Shown: one piece after another, positions 22,308 to 30,278 of the stretch
How positions within the stretch are numbered: the first letter of the stretch is position 1
Layout: the number at the start of each line of letters is the position of its first letter
Program-made: the position numbers and the translations under genes
Notes under the pieces: generated by a model
Seen by the model: only the letters and a program-made list of their open reading frames with translations
The model's database searches: none
Told to the model about the DNA's origin: nothing
Source of the DNA: Clostridia bacterium
Lineage (GTDB): Bacteria > Bacillota > Clostridia > Oscillospirales > Acutalibacteraceae
Direction: 5' to 3'
DNA: 46,897 bases
Assembly: GCA_017518415.1 (NCBI GenBank)
Contig: JAFWVC010000095.1
Span: 1 to 46,897 of the forward strand

Positions 22308-24053
22308 ATGGATATGGTCAATGTTAAAATCAACGGTATCGCCGTCAGCGTGCCCAAGGGTTCTACAATCCTGGAAGCCGCTCGCATCGCCGGGGTGGAG
22401 ATCCCCACCCTGTGCTTCCTGAAAGAGATCAACGAGATTGGCGCCTGCCGCCTGTGCGTGGTGGAAGCCACCGGCGCCCGCGGCCTGGTGACCGCCTGCG
22501 TGTACCCCGTGTCGGAAGGCATGGAGGTGCAGACCAACACCGCCCGCGTGCAGAAGGCCCGCCGCACTACGCTGGAACTGATCCTCTCCACCCACGAGAA
22601 GAAGTGCCTGTCCTGCGTGCGCTCGACCGACTGCGAACTGCAGAAGCTGTGCCGCGACTTCGGCGTGGAGGATTCCGGCAAATACGACGGTTTCCGTCAG
22701 AAGTATGAGCTGGACACCTCCGCCGCCCACCTGGTGCGCGACAACAACAAGTGCGTGCTGTGCCGCCGCTGCGTCGCCGCCTGCAATCAGCAATTCGTCT
22801 CCGTCATCGGCGCGAACGACCGCGGCATCCACACCCACATCGGCACCGCGTTCGAGAAGCAGCTGGCCAACGTACCCTGCGTGTCCTGCGGGCAGTGCAT
22901 CGTAGCCTGCCCCACCGGCGCTTTGACCGAGAAGGACGACACCGAAAAGATCTGGGCCGCGCTGGCAGATCCGTCCAAGCGCGTGATCGTGACCACCGCC
23001 CCCTCCATCCGTGCCACCCTGGGCGAAGCCTTCGGCATGCCCATCGGCACCAACGTGGAAGGCAAGATGGTCGCCGCGCTGCGCCGCCTCGGCTTCTATA
23101 AGGTGTTCGACACCAACTTCGGCGCCGACCTGACCATTGTGGAAGAGACCAACGAGTTCGTCGGCCGCGTCAAGAACGGCGGCGTGCTGCCGATGATCAC
23201 CTCCTGCTCGCCCGGCTGGGTCAAGTTTGCCGAGTATTATTATCCGGATCAGCTGGATCATCTGTCTACCTGCAAATCGCCGCAGCAGATGTCCGGCGCC
23301 GTGATCAAGAACTATTACGCCCAGAAGATGGGCATCGACCCGAAGGACATCGTCAACGTGTCCGTTATGCCCTGCACCGCCAAGAAGTTCGAGATCGGCC
23401 GTCCGGATGAGGACGCCGCCGGCATGCCGGATATCGACATCGCCATCACAACGCGTGAGCTGGCCCGCATGATCGAGCGTATGGGCATCAAGTTTGCCGA
23501 CCTGCCGGATGAGGAGTTCGACTCCCCGCTCGGCGAGGACACCGGCGCGGCCGTCATCTTCGGCGCCACCGGCGGCGTGATGGAAGCTGCCCTGCGTACC
23601 GCCAACGACTGGCTGACCGGCAAGGACAACAAAGACCTGGAGTTCCGCGAAGTGCGCGGCACCGAAGGCCTGAAAGAGGCAACTTACAACATTGCCGGCA
23701 TGGAGGTCAAGGTGGCTGTGGCCAGCGGCCTGACCAATGCCAACTATGTGATGAGCAAGATCAAAGACGGCACGGCCCCCTGGCATTTCGTCGAGATCAT
23801 GTGCTGCCCGGGCGGCTGCGTCAACGGCGGCGGCCAGCCCACCCAGCCCGCGTCCGTGCGCAACACGGTGGACCTCAAGGCGCTGCGCGCCAGAGCCCTG
23901 TACACGCAGGATGAAGCAATGACGCTGCGCAAGTCGCATCAATCCCCGGTGATCAAGACCCTGTACGAGGAGTATTACACCGACGGGTTCGGCGGCCACA
24001 AGGCGCACCACGAGCTGCACACCTCCTACGTCAAACGCGAAAAATACGACTGA
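22308..24053 (+). CDS. hydA: [FeFe] hydrogenase catalytic subunit HydA (NAD-linked type)
   Basis: The 581-residue protein has an N-terminal [2Fe-2S] domain (C36, C47, C50, C64), the His-Cys [4Fe-4S] site (H96, C100, C103, C109), a 2[4Fe-4S] domain (C149-C159, C191-C201) and the H-cluster domain. L2 is MPCTAKKFE (C356) and L3 is EIMCCPGGCVNGGG (C500, C504). L1 reads TSCSPGW, with Ser301 where the textbook motif TSCCP has its second cysteine; by offset with C. pasteurianum CpI that position is an H-cluster ligand. I recall TSCSP in other NAD-linked clostridial enzymes but cannot verify it here. The HydEFG maturases needed for the H-cluster are not in the window. Confidence 0.96.
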   Translation: MDMVNVKINGIAVSVPKGSTILEAARIAGVEIPTLCFLKEINEIGACRLCVVEATGARGLVTACVYPVSEGMEVQTNTARVQKARRTTLELILSTHEKKCLSCVRSTDCELQKLCRDFGVEDSGKYDGFRQKYELDTSAAHLVRDNNKCVLCRRCVAACNQQFVSVIGANDRGIHTHIGTAFEKQLANVPCVSCGQCIVACPTGALTEKDDTEKIWAALADPSKRVIVTTAPSIRATLGEAFGMPIGTNVEGKMVAALRRLGFYKVFDTNFGADLTIVEETNEFVGRVKNGGVLPMITSCSPGWVKFAEYYYPDQLDHLSTCKSPQQMSGAVIKNYYAQKMGIDPKDIVNVSVMPCTAKKFEIGRPDEDAAGMPDIDIAITTRELARMIERMGIKFADLPDEEFDSPLGEDTGAAVIFGATGGVMEAALRTANDWLTGKDNKDLEFREVRGTEGLKEATYNIAGMEVKVAVASGLTNANYVMSKIKDGTAPWHFVEIMCCPGGCVNGGGQPTQPASVRNTVDLKALRARALYTQDEAMTLRKSHQSPVIKTLYEEYYTDGFGGHKAHHELHTSYVKREKYD

Positions 24054-24062
24054 TTTTCGCCG

Positions 24063-24100
24063 GAGCCGGCCGAGCACGCTCGGCCGGCTCTCTCTTTTTT
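24063..24100 (+). terminator. Intrinsic terminator of hydCBA
   Basis: GAGCCGGCCGAG (24063-24074) pairs with CTCGGCCGGCTC (24079-24090) around a four-base loop, then a T-rich tail. It lies just ahead of the ybaK Shine-Dalgarno. Confidence 0.88.
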
Positions 24101-24118
24101 AGAAAGAAGGTTGGATCA

Positions 24119-24595
24119 ATGTCATTCGAAGCGGCTTACGCGCACCTGAAAAACTGCGGCCTGGCCGATGCCGTACGGCAATTTACCATATCCAGTGCGA
24201 CGGTGGAGCTGGCGGCACAGGCGCTCGGCTGCGAGCCGGCCCGCATTGCCAAAACGCTGGCCTTCCTGCGCGGCGACGGATGCGTACTGGTCGTGGCCGC
24301 GGGCGATGCGCGCATCGACAACGCCAAGTTCAAGGCCTTTTTCGGCTGTAAAGCTTCCATGCTTTCGCCCGACCGGGTGTTGGCGGAGACCGGCCACGCC
24401 GTCGGCGGCGTGTGCCCTTTCGGTATTCCCGCGCACATTCCGGTGTATCTGGACGCATCGCTGAAACGGTTTGAAACGGTCTACCCCGCCTGCGGCAGCG
24501 GAGACAGCGCCGTGGCGCTTTCGATCCCGCAGCTGGAACAGGCGGCCGGCACCCGGCAATGGATCGACGTGTGCAAGGGCTGGCAAACGGAATAA
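24119..24595 (+). CDS. ybaK: YbaK/EbsC family aminoacyl-tRNA deacylase
   Basis: The 158-residue protein matches the YbaK/ProX trans-editing fold: IAKTLAFLRGDGCVLVVAAGD with the conserved lysine, the IDNAKFKAFFG helix, and the VGGVCPFGIP loop with the substrate-side GGV(C/T)P signature. These enzymes hydrolyse mischarged Cys- or Ala-tRNA(Pro). The GVCPFG form is the YbaK/EbsC side of the family; the exact tRNA substrate is inference. It starts 19 bases after the hyd terminator, behind AAGAAGG, and ends at a strong bidirectional terminator shared with xpt. Confidence 0.9.
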   Translation: MSFEAAYAHLKNCGLADAVRQFTISSATVELAAQALGCEPARIAKTLAFLRGDGCVLVVAAGDARIDNAKFKAFFGCKASMLSPDRVLAETGHAVGGVCPFGIPAHIPVYLDASLKRFETVYPACGSGDSAVALSIPQLEQAAGTRQWIDVCKGWQTE

Positions 24596-24606
24596 ACGCA
24601 AAAAAA

Positions 24607-24642
24607 CAGGCAAAAAGCCGCCTGCGGGCGGCTTTTTGCCTG
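24607..24642. terminator. Bidirectional terminator between ybaK and xpt
   Basis: A perfect 16-bp stem (24607-24622 with 24627-24642, loop TGCG) contains internal A5/T5 runs, serving both converging genes. Confidence 0.88.
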
Positions 24643-24698
24643 CCGTATATTCTGATATTCGTCTGATTTTTACAAAAAAACTGCCGTCATTTACAGCT

Positions 24699-25274
24699 TC
24701 AATGCCGGAAAGTGATGCGCCCGTCGTCCTCCATGCTTTCGATCACGGCCAGCGATTCCAGCCGGACACCTGCCTGCCGGATCAGTTCTCCGCCGCGCTG
24801 GAAGCCTTTTTCAATCACGATGCCGGCCCCGACAACCTCGGCGCCTGCCTGCCGTGCCAGGTCGATCAGCCCGAGCATGGCGCAGCCGTTAGCCAAGAAG
24901 TCGTCGATCAGCAGGACCTTATCCCCCGCGGAGAGAAAACTTTTGGAAATGATCACCGTATAGGTGCGCCCGTGGGTGTAGGACATCACTTCCGTCGAAT
25001 AAACGTCCCCCGAAATGTTGAGCGTTTTGCTCTTTTTGGCAAACACCACCGGCACGTGAAAATACTGCGCCGTCAGGCAGGCGATACCGATGCCGGACGC
25101 TTCCACCGTGACGATCTTGGTCACGCCGCTGTCCCGGAACAGGCGGAAGAACTCCTGCCCGATCTCGCACAAAAAAGGAATGTCCATCTGATGGTTGAGG
25201 AAACTGTCTACCTTCAATACCTGGCCGGGTCTGACTACGCCGTCTTGTAAGATGCGCTGTTCCAACCGCTCCAT
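24699..25274 (-). CDS. xpt: Xanthine phosphoribosyltransferase
   Basis: The 191-residue protein fits Xpt, which makes XMP from xanthine and PRPP. It opens MERLEQRILQDG, has VDSFLNHQMD after a short gap, TVEASGIGIA, the substrate-side STEVMSYTHG, and the PRPP loop VLLIDDFLANGCA. The closing GAGIVIEKGFQ segment is also typical. In many Firmicutes xpt is under a guanine riboswitch with pbuX; here the leader is only about 45 bases from the -10 box and no purine aptamer is visible, and the gene stands alone. The ATG has AGGAG about 12 bases upstream, which is a little far. Confidence 0.95.
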   Translation of the reverse strand: MERLEQRILQDGVVRPGQVLKVDSFLNHQMDIPFLCEIGQEFFRLFRDSGVTKIVTVEASGIGIACLTAQYFHVPVVFAKKSKTLNISGDVYSTEVMSYTHGRTYTVIISKSFLSAGDKVLLIDDFLANGCAMLGLIDLARQAGAEVVGAGIVIEKGFQRGGELIRQAGVRLESLAVIESMEDDGRITFRH

Positions 25275-25319
25275 GTTACCGACACGCTCCTGCTTATACG
25301 AAATAATTATCTTACGATT

Positions 25320-25348
25320 ATTTTACCGTATTCTTTTCTTTTTTGCAA
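25320..25348 (-). promoter_or_regulatory. Sigma-A promoter of xpt
   Basis: On the minus strand TTGCAA (25343-25348) and TAAAAT (25320-25325) are 17 bases apart, about 46 bases ahead of the xpt ATG. Confidence 0.65.
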
Positions 25349-25580
25349 CATGAGATGTTTGCCAAAGATATGGGGCCGCTTTTTGTCTGTTTTATAGAGA
25401 ATGACAGTTTTTGCCTTTTGATCACAACATATAGCAGGCAACAACGGGTGAGCACACCAAATCTGCTTTTTCAACGGGCTGTTCTTCCGGTGCAAAATAG
25501 GATAAATGAACGAAAAAACATTCTGCCGGACGGATTTCTTGCCATGTTGTATAAACTTTTGTTTTTTGCTCATTTTCCTC
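25349..25580. other. AT-rich stretch with no recognised gene
   Basis: Together with the flanking promoters, the 377 bases between xpt and the IscU-like gene are far more AT-rich than the rest of the window. Short frames exist on both strands (for example an 88-codon leftward frame from 25573, with AGAGG only three bases before its ATG), but none has family-like text. I see no stable hairpin or riboswitch. Confidence 0.5.
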
Positions 25581-25610
25581 TTGCTTTGTGATACACAATA
25601 AAGGTATAAT
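25581..25610 (+). promoter_or_regulatory. Sigma-A promoter of the IscU-like/GGGtGRT pair
   Basis: TTGCTT (25581-25586) and TATAAT (25605-25610) are 18 bases apart, about 40 bases ahead of the ATG. Confidence 0.7.
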
Positions 25611-25651
25611 ATAAAATGGTCCTGTTATCAATTGCCGAAAGGAGTATTCAT

Positions 25652-26344
25652 ATGAACTATTCCCACGAAGTAGAAACCATGTGCGTGGTCAACAAAGGCC
25701 CGCACCACGGGCCGGCCCCCATCCCGGAAGAGGGTAAATGGGTCCAGTCCAAGCAGATCACCGACATTTCCGGCTACACGCACGGCATCGGCTGGTGCGC
25801 GCCGCAGCAGGGCGCCTGCAAACTGTCGCTCAACGTCAAGAACGGCATCATTGAAGAGGCGCTGGTCGAAACCATCGGCTGCTCCGGCATGACGCACTCG
25901 GCCGCCATGGCGGCCGAGATCCTGCCGGGCAAAACGCTGCTGGAAGCGCTGAACACCGACCTGGTGTGCGACGCGATCAACACTGCGATGCGTGAGCTGT
26001 TTTTGCAGATCGTCTACGGCCGCACCCAATCCGCCTTTTCGGACGACGGGCTGGTCATCGGCGCCGGGTTGGAAGACCTGGGCAAAGGCACCCGATCCAT
26101 GGTCGGCACTATGTACGGCACCAAAGCCAAAGGCGTGCGCTACCTGGAAATGACCGAGGGCTACTGCACCCGCATGGCGCTCGACAAAGATGACCAGGTG
26201 ATCGGGTACGAGTTCGTATCGCTGGGCAAGATGACCGATTTCATCAAGAAGGGCATGGAGCCCAACGAAGCGTACGAAAAGGCAAAAGGCACCTACGGCC
26301 GGTTTGCCGAGGCGGTCAAATACATTGACCCGCGTAAAGAATAA
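25652..26344 (+). CDS. IscU/NifU-like iron-sulfur scaffold protein, GGGtGRT-associated
   Basis: The 230-residue protein has an IscU-like central part: GACKLSLNVKNGIIEEALVETIGCSGMTHSAAMA carries cysteines at about 56 and 77, with another at 49 (GWCAP). A C-terminal region with YCTRMAL (C172) and a long helical tail follows. It lacks the standard GAPACGD motif and is longer than IscU, so it is a separate branch. I know this branch as the constant partner of GGGtGRT proteins in Clostridia; its client is unknown. AAAGGAG precedes the ATG at 25652. The partner starts 17 bases downstream on the same transcript. Confidence 0.82.
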   Translation: MNYSHEVETMCVVNKGPHHGPAPIPEEGKWVQSKQITDISGYTHGIGWCAPQQGACKLSLNVKNGIIEEALVETIGCSGMTHSAAMAAEILPGKTLLEALNTDLVCDAINTAMRELFLQIVYGRTQSAFSDDGLVIGAGLEDLGKGTRSMVGTMYGTKAKGVRYLEMTEGYCTRMALDKDDQVIGYEFVSLGKMTDFIKKGMEPNEAYEKAKGTYGRFAEAVKYIDPRKE

Positions 26345-26361
26345 GAAGGAGGAGAAACGAA

Positions 26362-27363
26362 ATGGCACAGTTTGAAGGATATGAGAGACGGGAAGCCAAG
26401 ATCCTGAACGTCTTGAAAGAGTACGGCATCTCCTCCATCGACGAATGCAAAAAGATCACGATGGAAAAGGGCATCGACGTTGACCAGATCGTGCGCTCCA
26501 CCCAGCCCATCTGCTTTGAAAACGCTGTGTGGGCCTATACCGTCGGCGCCGCCATCGCCATCAAGAAGGGCGACACCAAAGCCGCCGACGCGGCCGCCGA
26601 TATCGGCATCGGGCTGCAAAGCTTCTGCATCCCCGGCTCGGTGGCGGAAAACCGCAAGGTCGGCCTCGGCCACGGCAACCTGGGCAAAATGCTGCTGTCC
26701 GAAGAGACGGAGTGCTTCTGCTTCCTGGCCGGGCACGAATCCTTCGCAGCGGCGGAGGGCGCCATCAAGATCGCACTCAACGCCAACAAGGTGCGGCAGA
26801 AACCGCTGCGCGTCATCCTCAACGGTCTGGGTAAGGACGCGGCCTTTATCATTTCCCGCATCAACGGCTTTACCTATGTGGAAACCGAGTTTGACCCCTA
26901 CACCGAAACGGTCAAAGTGGTGGCCGAAACCCCGTATTCCGACGGACCCCGCGCAGCCGTCAAATGCTACGGCGCCGATAACGTGCCGGAAGGCGTGGCC
27001 ATCATGAAGCTGGAAAACGTCGGCGTTTCCATCACCGGTAACTCGACCAACCCGACCCGCTTCCAGCATCCGGTAGCCGGCACCTACAAAAAATGGTGCG
27101 TCGAAAACGGCGTGAAATACTTCTCGGTCGCCTCCGGCGGCGGCACCGGCCGTACCTTGCATCCGGACAACATGGCGGCCGGCCCGTCCTCCTACGGCAT
27201 GACCGACACGATGGGCCGCATGCACTCCGACGCGCAGTTTGCGGGCTCCTCCTCCGTCCCGGCGCACGTGGAGATGATGGGCCTGATCGGCATGGGCAAC
27301 AACCCGATGGGCGGTGCGACCGTCGCGGTGGCTGTGGCTGTCGAAGAAGCTATGAGAAAATAA
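26362..27363 (+). CDS. GGGtGRT family protein
   Basis: The 333-residue protein carries the name-giving motif GGGTGRT at 259-265 in VASGGGTGRTLHPDNMA. Other conserved-looking blocks are VGLGHGNLGKMLL, CFCFLAGHESFAAAEGA (C118, C120) and LIGMGNNPMGGATVAVAVA at the C-terminus. The family is recognised by this motif but has no assigned reaction. The paired gene encodes an IscU-like protein, so a metal- or Fe-S-dependent enzyme or its maturation factor is plausible. The many Gly-rich loops suggest a nucleotide- or phosphate-binding fold; that is inference. A strong GGAGGAG precedes the ATG. Confidence 0.88.
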   Translation: MAQFEGYERREAKILNVLKEYGISSIDECKKITMEKGIDVDQIVRSTQPICFENAVWAYTVGAAIAIKKGDTKAADAAADIGIGLQSFCIPGSVAENRKVGLGHGNLGKMLLSEETECFCFLAGHESFAAAEGAIKIALNANKVRQKPLRVILNGLGKDAAFIISRINGFTYVETEFDPYTETVKVVAETPYSDGPRAAVKCYGADNVPEGVAIMKLENVGVSITGNSTNPTRFQHPVAGTYKKWCVENGVKYFSVASGGGTGRTLHPDNMAAGPSSYGMTDTMGRMHSDAQFAGSSSVPAHVEMMGLIGMGNNPMGGATVAVAVAVEEAMRK

Positions 27364-27374
27364 AAGTACGTAAA

Positions 27375-27408
27375 AAAAAAAGCCGACGGCGCAGGCCGTC
27401 GGCTTTTT
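27375..27408. terminator. Bidirectional terminator after the GGGtGRT gene
   Basis: AGCCGACGGC pairs with GCCGTCGGCT around GCAG, with an A10 run before and T6 after. It serves the GGGtGRT gene and the converging FAD oxidoreductase. Confidence 0.88.
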
Positions 27409-27413
27409 TACGT

Positions 27414-28493
27414 TTATGACCGGTCAAACAGATCAAACGCCGTCAGGCCGGAGCGCATCACCAGGCGCCGCAGCAGCGGGCGGTACATGAACGGCCGCTT
27501 CAGGCAGCGGAAAAAGACCTTGCGGTGCAGCCCGGCAGTGGCGCGGCGATACCGCGCGAACGCCGCCCCGGGGGTGTCGGAGCGGTTGAGCGCCGCCGCC
27601 AGCGCTTCCGAAGAGGAGAGCGCGTAACTGATCCCCTCCAGTGAGCTGGGGCTGATAAAGCCCGCCGCCTCGCCGATCAGGAAACAGCCCGGGCAGCCGC
27701 GGAACACACCGTGCCCGATGCGCGGGCGGGCCGCCAGGCAGGCCTCGGTCCGCTGCGGCGCGGCCAGCGCCTGCTGCGAAAGCACGCCCAACTCAATCAA
27801 GCGCTTTTTCTGCGCCTCGAAGGCGTCGCGGGCGTTCTTTTTGGCAAAGGCGCCGCCGAAAATAAAGGCGTCGTTTTTGAAAAAGATCCAGGAGCAGCCT
27901 GGCGAGGTCGCCGTATCAAACAGGCAGGAATAATAGGGGTTCATATCCTGCGCGGGAAACCATTGCTGAATAGCCGTATAAGTCAAAATGCGGCGGTGCG
28001 GGAAGACGGTCCGGCGCACGAGCGAGCCGGCGCCGTCCGCACCGACCAGTTGCGGGGCGGAAACGGTGACCTCTTCCCCATCCTGCCGCAGCGTCAGCAC
28101 GTACCGGCCGTTTTCCCGGGTAATGCGGGTGCAGCGGGCGTGCCGGACCTCCACCGCGGGCGGTACCATGTCCAGCAAAAAGCGGTCGAACCGCTGCCGG
28201 TCGACGTTCAGATAATGGCGTTGATAGTGGCGCGTCAGGCCGTCGTGCAGGTCGATCACCCGCACGGAAAACAGCTGCGGCGAGGCCAGCACCTGCGTCG
28301 GCAGGGAAAGGCCGTATTTGGCCAGCACGGTTTGGGCGTCGGGCGAGATCAGGCCGCCGCAGGGCTTGGGATGCTGCGGATCGGCGCCGTCGATCAGGCA
28401 GACGCGGAACTTGCCGGTATCCAGCCGGCGGGCCAGATTGGCGCCGGCCGGGCCGCCGCCGAGGATGATCAGGTCGTACTGCGCGTGGCTCAT
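27414..28493 (-). CDS. FAD-dependent oxidoreductase (geranylgeranyl-reductase-like)
   Basis: The 359-residue flavoprotein opens with the dinucleotide motif LIILGGGPAGANLARRL. It has the KPCGGLISP substrate-loop signature of the geranylgeranyl reductase/CbrA group, a DRQRFDRFLLD segment, VGADGAGSLVRR, and the second FAD motif CFLIGEAAGFISPSSLEGI. It probably reduces a double bond in an isoprenoid or hydroxylates/halogenates a small molecule; the substrate is unknown. The ATG overlaps the esterase stop (ATGA), so it is the third gene of an operon with an SH3 lipoprotein and an SGNH esterase. The C-terminus is basic and may touch the membrane. Confidence 0.85.
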   Translation of the reverse strand: MSHAQYDLIILGGGPAGANLARRLDTGKFRVCLIDGADPQHPKPCGGLISPDAQTVLAKYGLSLPTQVLASPQLFSVRVIDLHDGLTRHYQRHYLNVDRQRFDRFLLDMVPPAVEVRHARCTRITRENGRYVLTLRQDGEEVTVSAPQLVGADGAGSLVRRTVFPHRRILTYTAIQQWFPAQDMNPYYSCLFDTATSPGCSWIFFKNDAFIFGGAFAKKNARDAFEAQKKRLIELGVLSQQALAAPQRTEACLAARPRIGHGVFRGCPGCFLIGEAAGFISPSSLEGISYALSSSEALAAALNRSDTPGAAFARYRRATAGLHRKVFFRCLKRPFMYRPLLRRLVMRSGLTAFDLFDRS

Positions 28494-29509
28494 ACGCAGC
28501 CCCCTTTTTTATAAACGTCGGCGCTGCGCAGCAGCCGCTGCAAGTGTTCATACAGGCGCGCGGCGCTGCGGATATGTACGGCCTGCTTCGGGTGGCCGCA
28601 GCCGAGCTGCGCCGGATCGGTCACGACGTCGAACGACAGGAAGGAGGCCAGCGGGTCGCCGCTTTGCGCGATCATCCGCCGCAGCGGCTCGCACAGGCTC
28701 TGCTCGATCCACCCGTAGCACCAGACGATCGGCACGCCGGGGTGGGTGCGCCGCACGGTCCGTAAAAAAGCGTCGGCGGCGGCCGCGATTTCCTCCGGCG
28801 GCACCTTGGCCACCCAGTCGTTGGTGCCGAGGCTGACAACGCAGGCGGCGGCCGGGTGAGCGGCAAAATCCCACAGATCGTTCACGCCGTCCCAAAAGGC
28901 GGTCGGCAGATAAGTGTTACTCATGGTATAACGGCGCTTACCGTCGTAATTGGCAACCAGGCCCAGGCCGGAACGCCCCACCACGGTACATTCGGCGCCC
29001 AGCCGGTCGGCCGCGAGCACGCCGAATGTGGCCGTGCCCCCTTCGTATGCGGTATCAAAGGGGGCGTCGGCGGCAGCCGCCAGGCTGCCGTGGCCGCATA
29101 CAAGCGAATCGCCGATCAGTTCGATGCACCGCGGGCGCGGCGCGGGCGGCGGGCACAGCGCACCGTCCGTCTGCAGCGAGACGAGCGCCGTGGTGCCGAC
29201 GCCGATTTCACTGCGGCGGCGCAGCGTCACGACGTGCTCCTCCCCTGCCGGACCGCTGTACAGCGGCAGCTGAAAGGTGCCGGCCGGCAGGGGCAGCGCG
29301 CGGGCCGGGCCGCCGTCCACCGTGACTTCGATCCACGGCTGCGGGTGGGCCGGCGCGGTGACCGTCACCTCCGCCAACAGGCGGCTGCCGGTAAAACGAA
29401 AGGCAAAGCCTGCATTCGACCAATCGAAATACAGGCTTTGATCCCGGATATAGGTGCGCCCGTAGCGCGTCAGATACGGGGCCAGCGCCGGAAAAGCGTA
29501 CCGGTCCAT
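28490..29509 (-). CDS. SGNH/GDSL esterase with N-terminal jelly-roll domain (carbohydrate esterase 2-like)
   Basis: The 339-residue protein has a beta-sandwich N-domain (about 15-115) followed by an SGNH hydrolase domain. The nucleophile is S135 in ELIGDSLVCGHG, the block III motif is SLGTND (226-231), and the catalytic His is about H306 in CGHP with an Asp at about 298. This two-domain order is that of CE2 acetyl-esterases, which remove acetyl groups from hemicellulose or other glycans. No signal peptide is visible, so it may act inside the cell on imported oligosaccharides or precursors. I chose ATG 29509 because it lies one base after the lipoprotein stop; a longer upstream frame is low-complexity shadow of that lipoprotein. 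Confidence 0.85.
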   Translation of the reverse strand: MDRYAFPALAPYLTRYGRTYIRDQSLYFDWSNAGFAFRFTGSRLLAEVTVTAPAHPQPWIEVTVDGGPARALPLPAGTFQLPLYSGPAGEEHVVTLRRRSEIGVGTTALVSLQTDGALCPPPAPRPRCIELIGDSLVCGHGSLAAAADAPFDTAYEGGTATFGVLAADRLGAECTVVGRSGLGLVANYDGKRRYTMSNTYLPTAFWDGVNDLWDFAAHPAAACVVSLGTNDWVAKVPPEEIAAAADAFLRTVRRTHPGVPIVWCYGWIEQSLCEPLRRMIAQSGDPLASFLSFDVVTDPAQLGCGHPKQAVHIRSAARLYEHLQRLLRSADVYKKGGCV

Positions 29510-29510
29510 A

Positions 29511-29993
29511 TCAGTGAGCGGTCGTCGTGGACGGGGCGGTCTGCGTGCCGACCAGGTCCGTACCGATGGGAGGCAGCGTGGTGGAGTTATTGACCGGCTG
29601 GCTGGACGGCTTTTCGGCGGAAATATACTGGGCGCTGACGTAGGCTGCCCCGTCGCCGAAGCGGATCTTATACCAGTCGCCCTCTTTATCGAGGACCTCC
29701 ACCTGTTCTGCAAAACGAAGACCGCCGATGCCGCGGTAATCCAGCCCGGGGCCGGTGCGCACGTTGAGCGAATCCGCCGTGCAGTAGCCGATGGATTGGA
29801 CGACCATCGGCTCCCCCGTCGTGGAGGGAGTGGTGGGCGGAGCCTGCGTGGCGGTAGTGGTGGGGTCTGCCGAAGGTGCCGTGGGCACAGAGTTGACGGA
29901 AGAGGTATCCTCCTGCGTACCAAAGCAGCCGCTTACGCACAGCACGCAGACGGCAAGCAACGTACAGAACAGTATGCCTTTGAGTGTGTTCAT
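29511..29993 (-). CDS. SH3b-domain lipoprotein
   Basis: The 160-residue protein has a lipoprotein signal (CVSGC, lipidated Cys at about 23). A Ser/Thr/Pro-rich spacer follows, then one bacterial SH3 domain: ADSLNVRTGPGLDYRGIGGL ... GDWYKIRFGDGAAYVSAQYI, about 72-126. It ends in a second Thr/Ser/Pro-rich tail. Such domains bind peptidoglycan peptides or surface proteins. It is the first gene of the operon with the SGNH esterase (one base away) and the FAD oxidoreductase. A weak leftward promoter candidate is TATACT at 30019-30024. Confidence 0.88.
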   Translation of the reverse strand: MNTLKGILFCTLLAVCVLCVSGCFGTQEDTSSVNSVPTAPSADPTTTATQAPPTTPSTTGEPMVVQSIGYCTADSLNVRTGPGLDYRGIGGLRFAEQVEVLDKEGDWYKIRFGDGAAYVSAQYISAEKPSSQPVNNSTTLPPIGTDLVGTQTAPSTTTAH

Positions 29994-30105
29994 ATATCAT
30001 TCCGCCTTTCCTATACAGAGTATAGCACATTTTTCCTCATATTAAAAGTGAAAAAAACGCATTTTTGATTTTTTGTGCGGCAAACTGTTGCCGGAGGTGA
30101 AAAAG

Positions 30106-30273
30106 ATGAAGCGCAAACACCGTAAACGTTCCGTGACGGCAGGGATCCACGGCGCCTTCGCCACGCAGGCCATCTCTTCCCCGGACCGGCACCTGCCGCA
30201 GAGCGGCGTGTCCGTCCCTGCCGACGAGAGGGTCCGCGCCGCCAGAGAATGGTGCGAAGAACACAAGACGTGA
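30106..30273 (+). CDS. Small basic protein, DUF3787-like
   Basis: A 55-residue protein starts at an ATG with GGAGGTG at good spacing. The N-terminus is very basic (MKRKHRKR). The C-terminal half, with VPADERVRAAREWCEEHKT, resembles the short DUF3787 family, which ends in a VPxxxxVxxAKEWVDxNEK-like helix and includes clostridial spore-surface proteins. Homology is judged by eye and is moderate. It is a single gene between the SH3 lipoprotein promoter region and the converging PAP2 gene, from which it is only five bases away. Confidence 0.6.
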   Translation: MKRKHRKRSVTAGIHGAFATQAISSPDRHLPQSGVSVPADERVRAAREWCEEHKT

Positions 30274-30278
30274 CCCGG

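Noticed and set aside
20371..24077. Two leftward frames of about 600 codons opposite hydB and hydA
   Set aside because: Their text is histidine/glycine-rich antisense of the hydrogenase genes, which match their families along the full length.
25275..25349. Guanine riboswitch upstream of xpt
   Set aside because: Searched for because it is common ahead of xpt; the leader is too short and no three-way junction or conserved purine core is present.
25307..25573. Possible 88-codon leftward gene in the AT-rich spacer
   Set aside because: AGAGG is only three bases from the ATG, the text matches nothing known, and the frame overlaps the xpt promoter.
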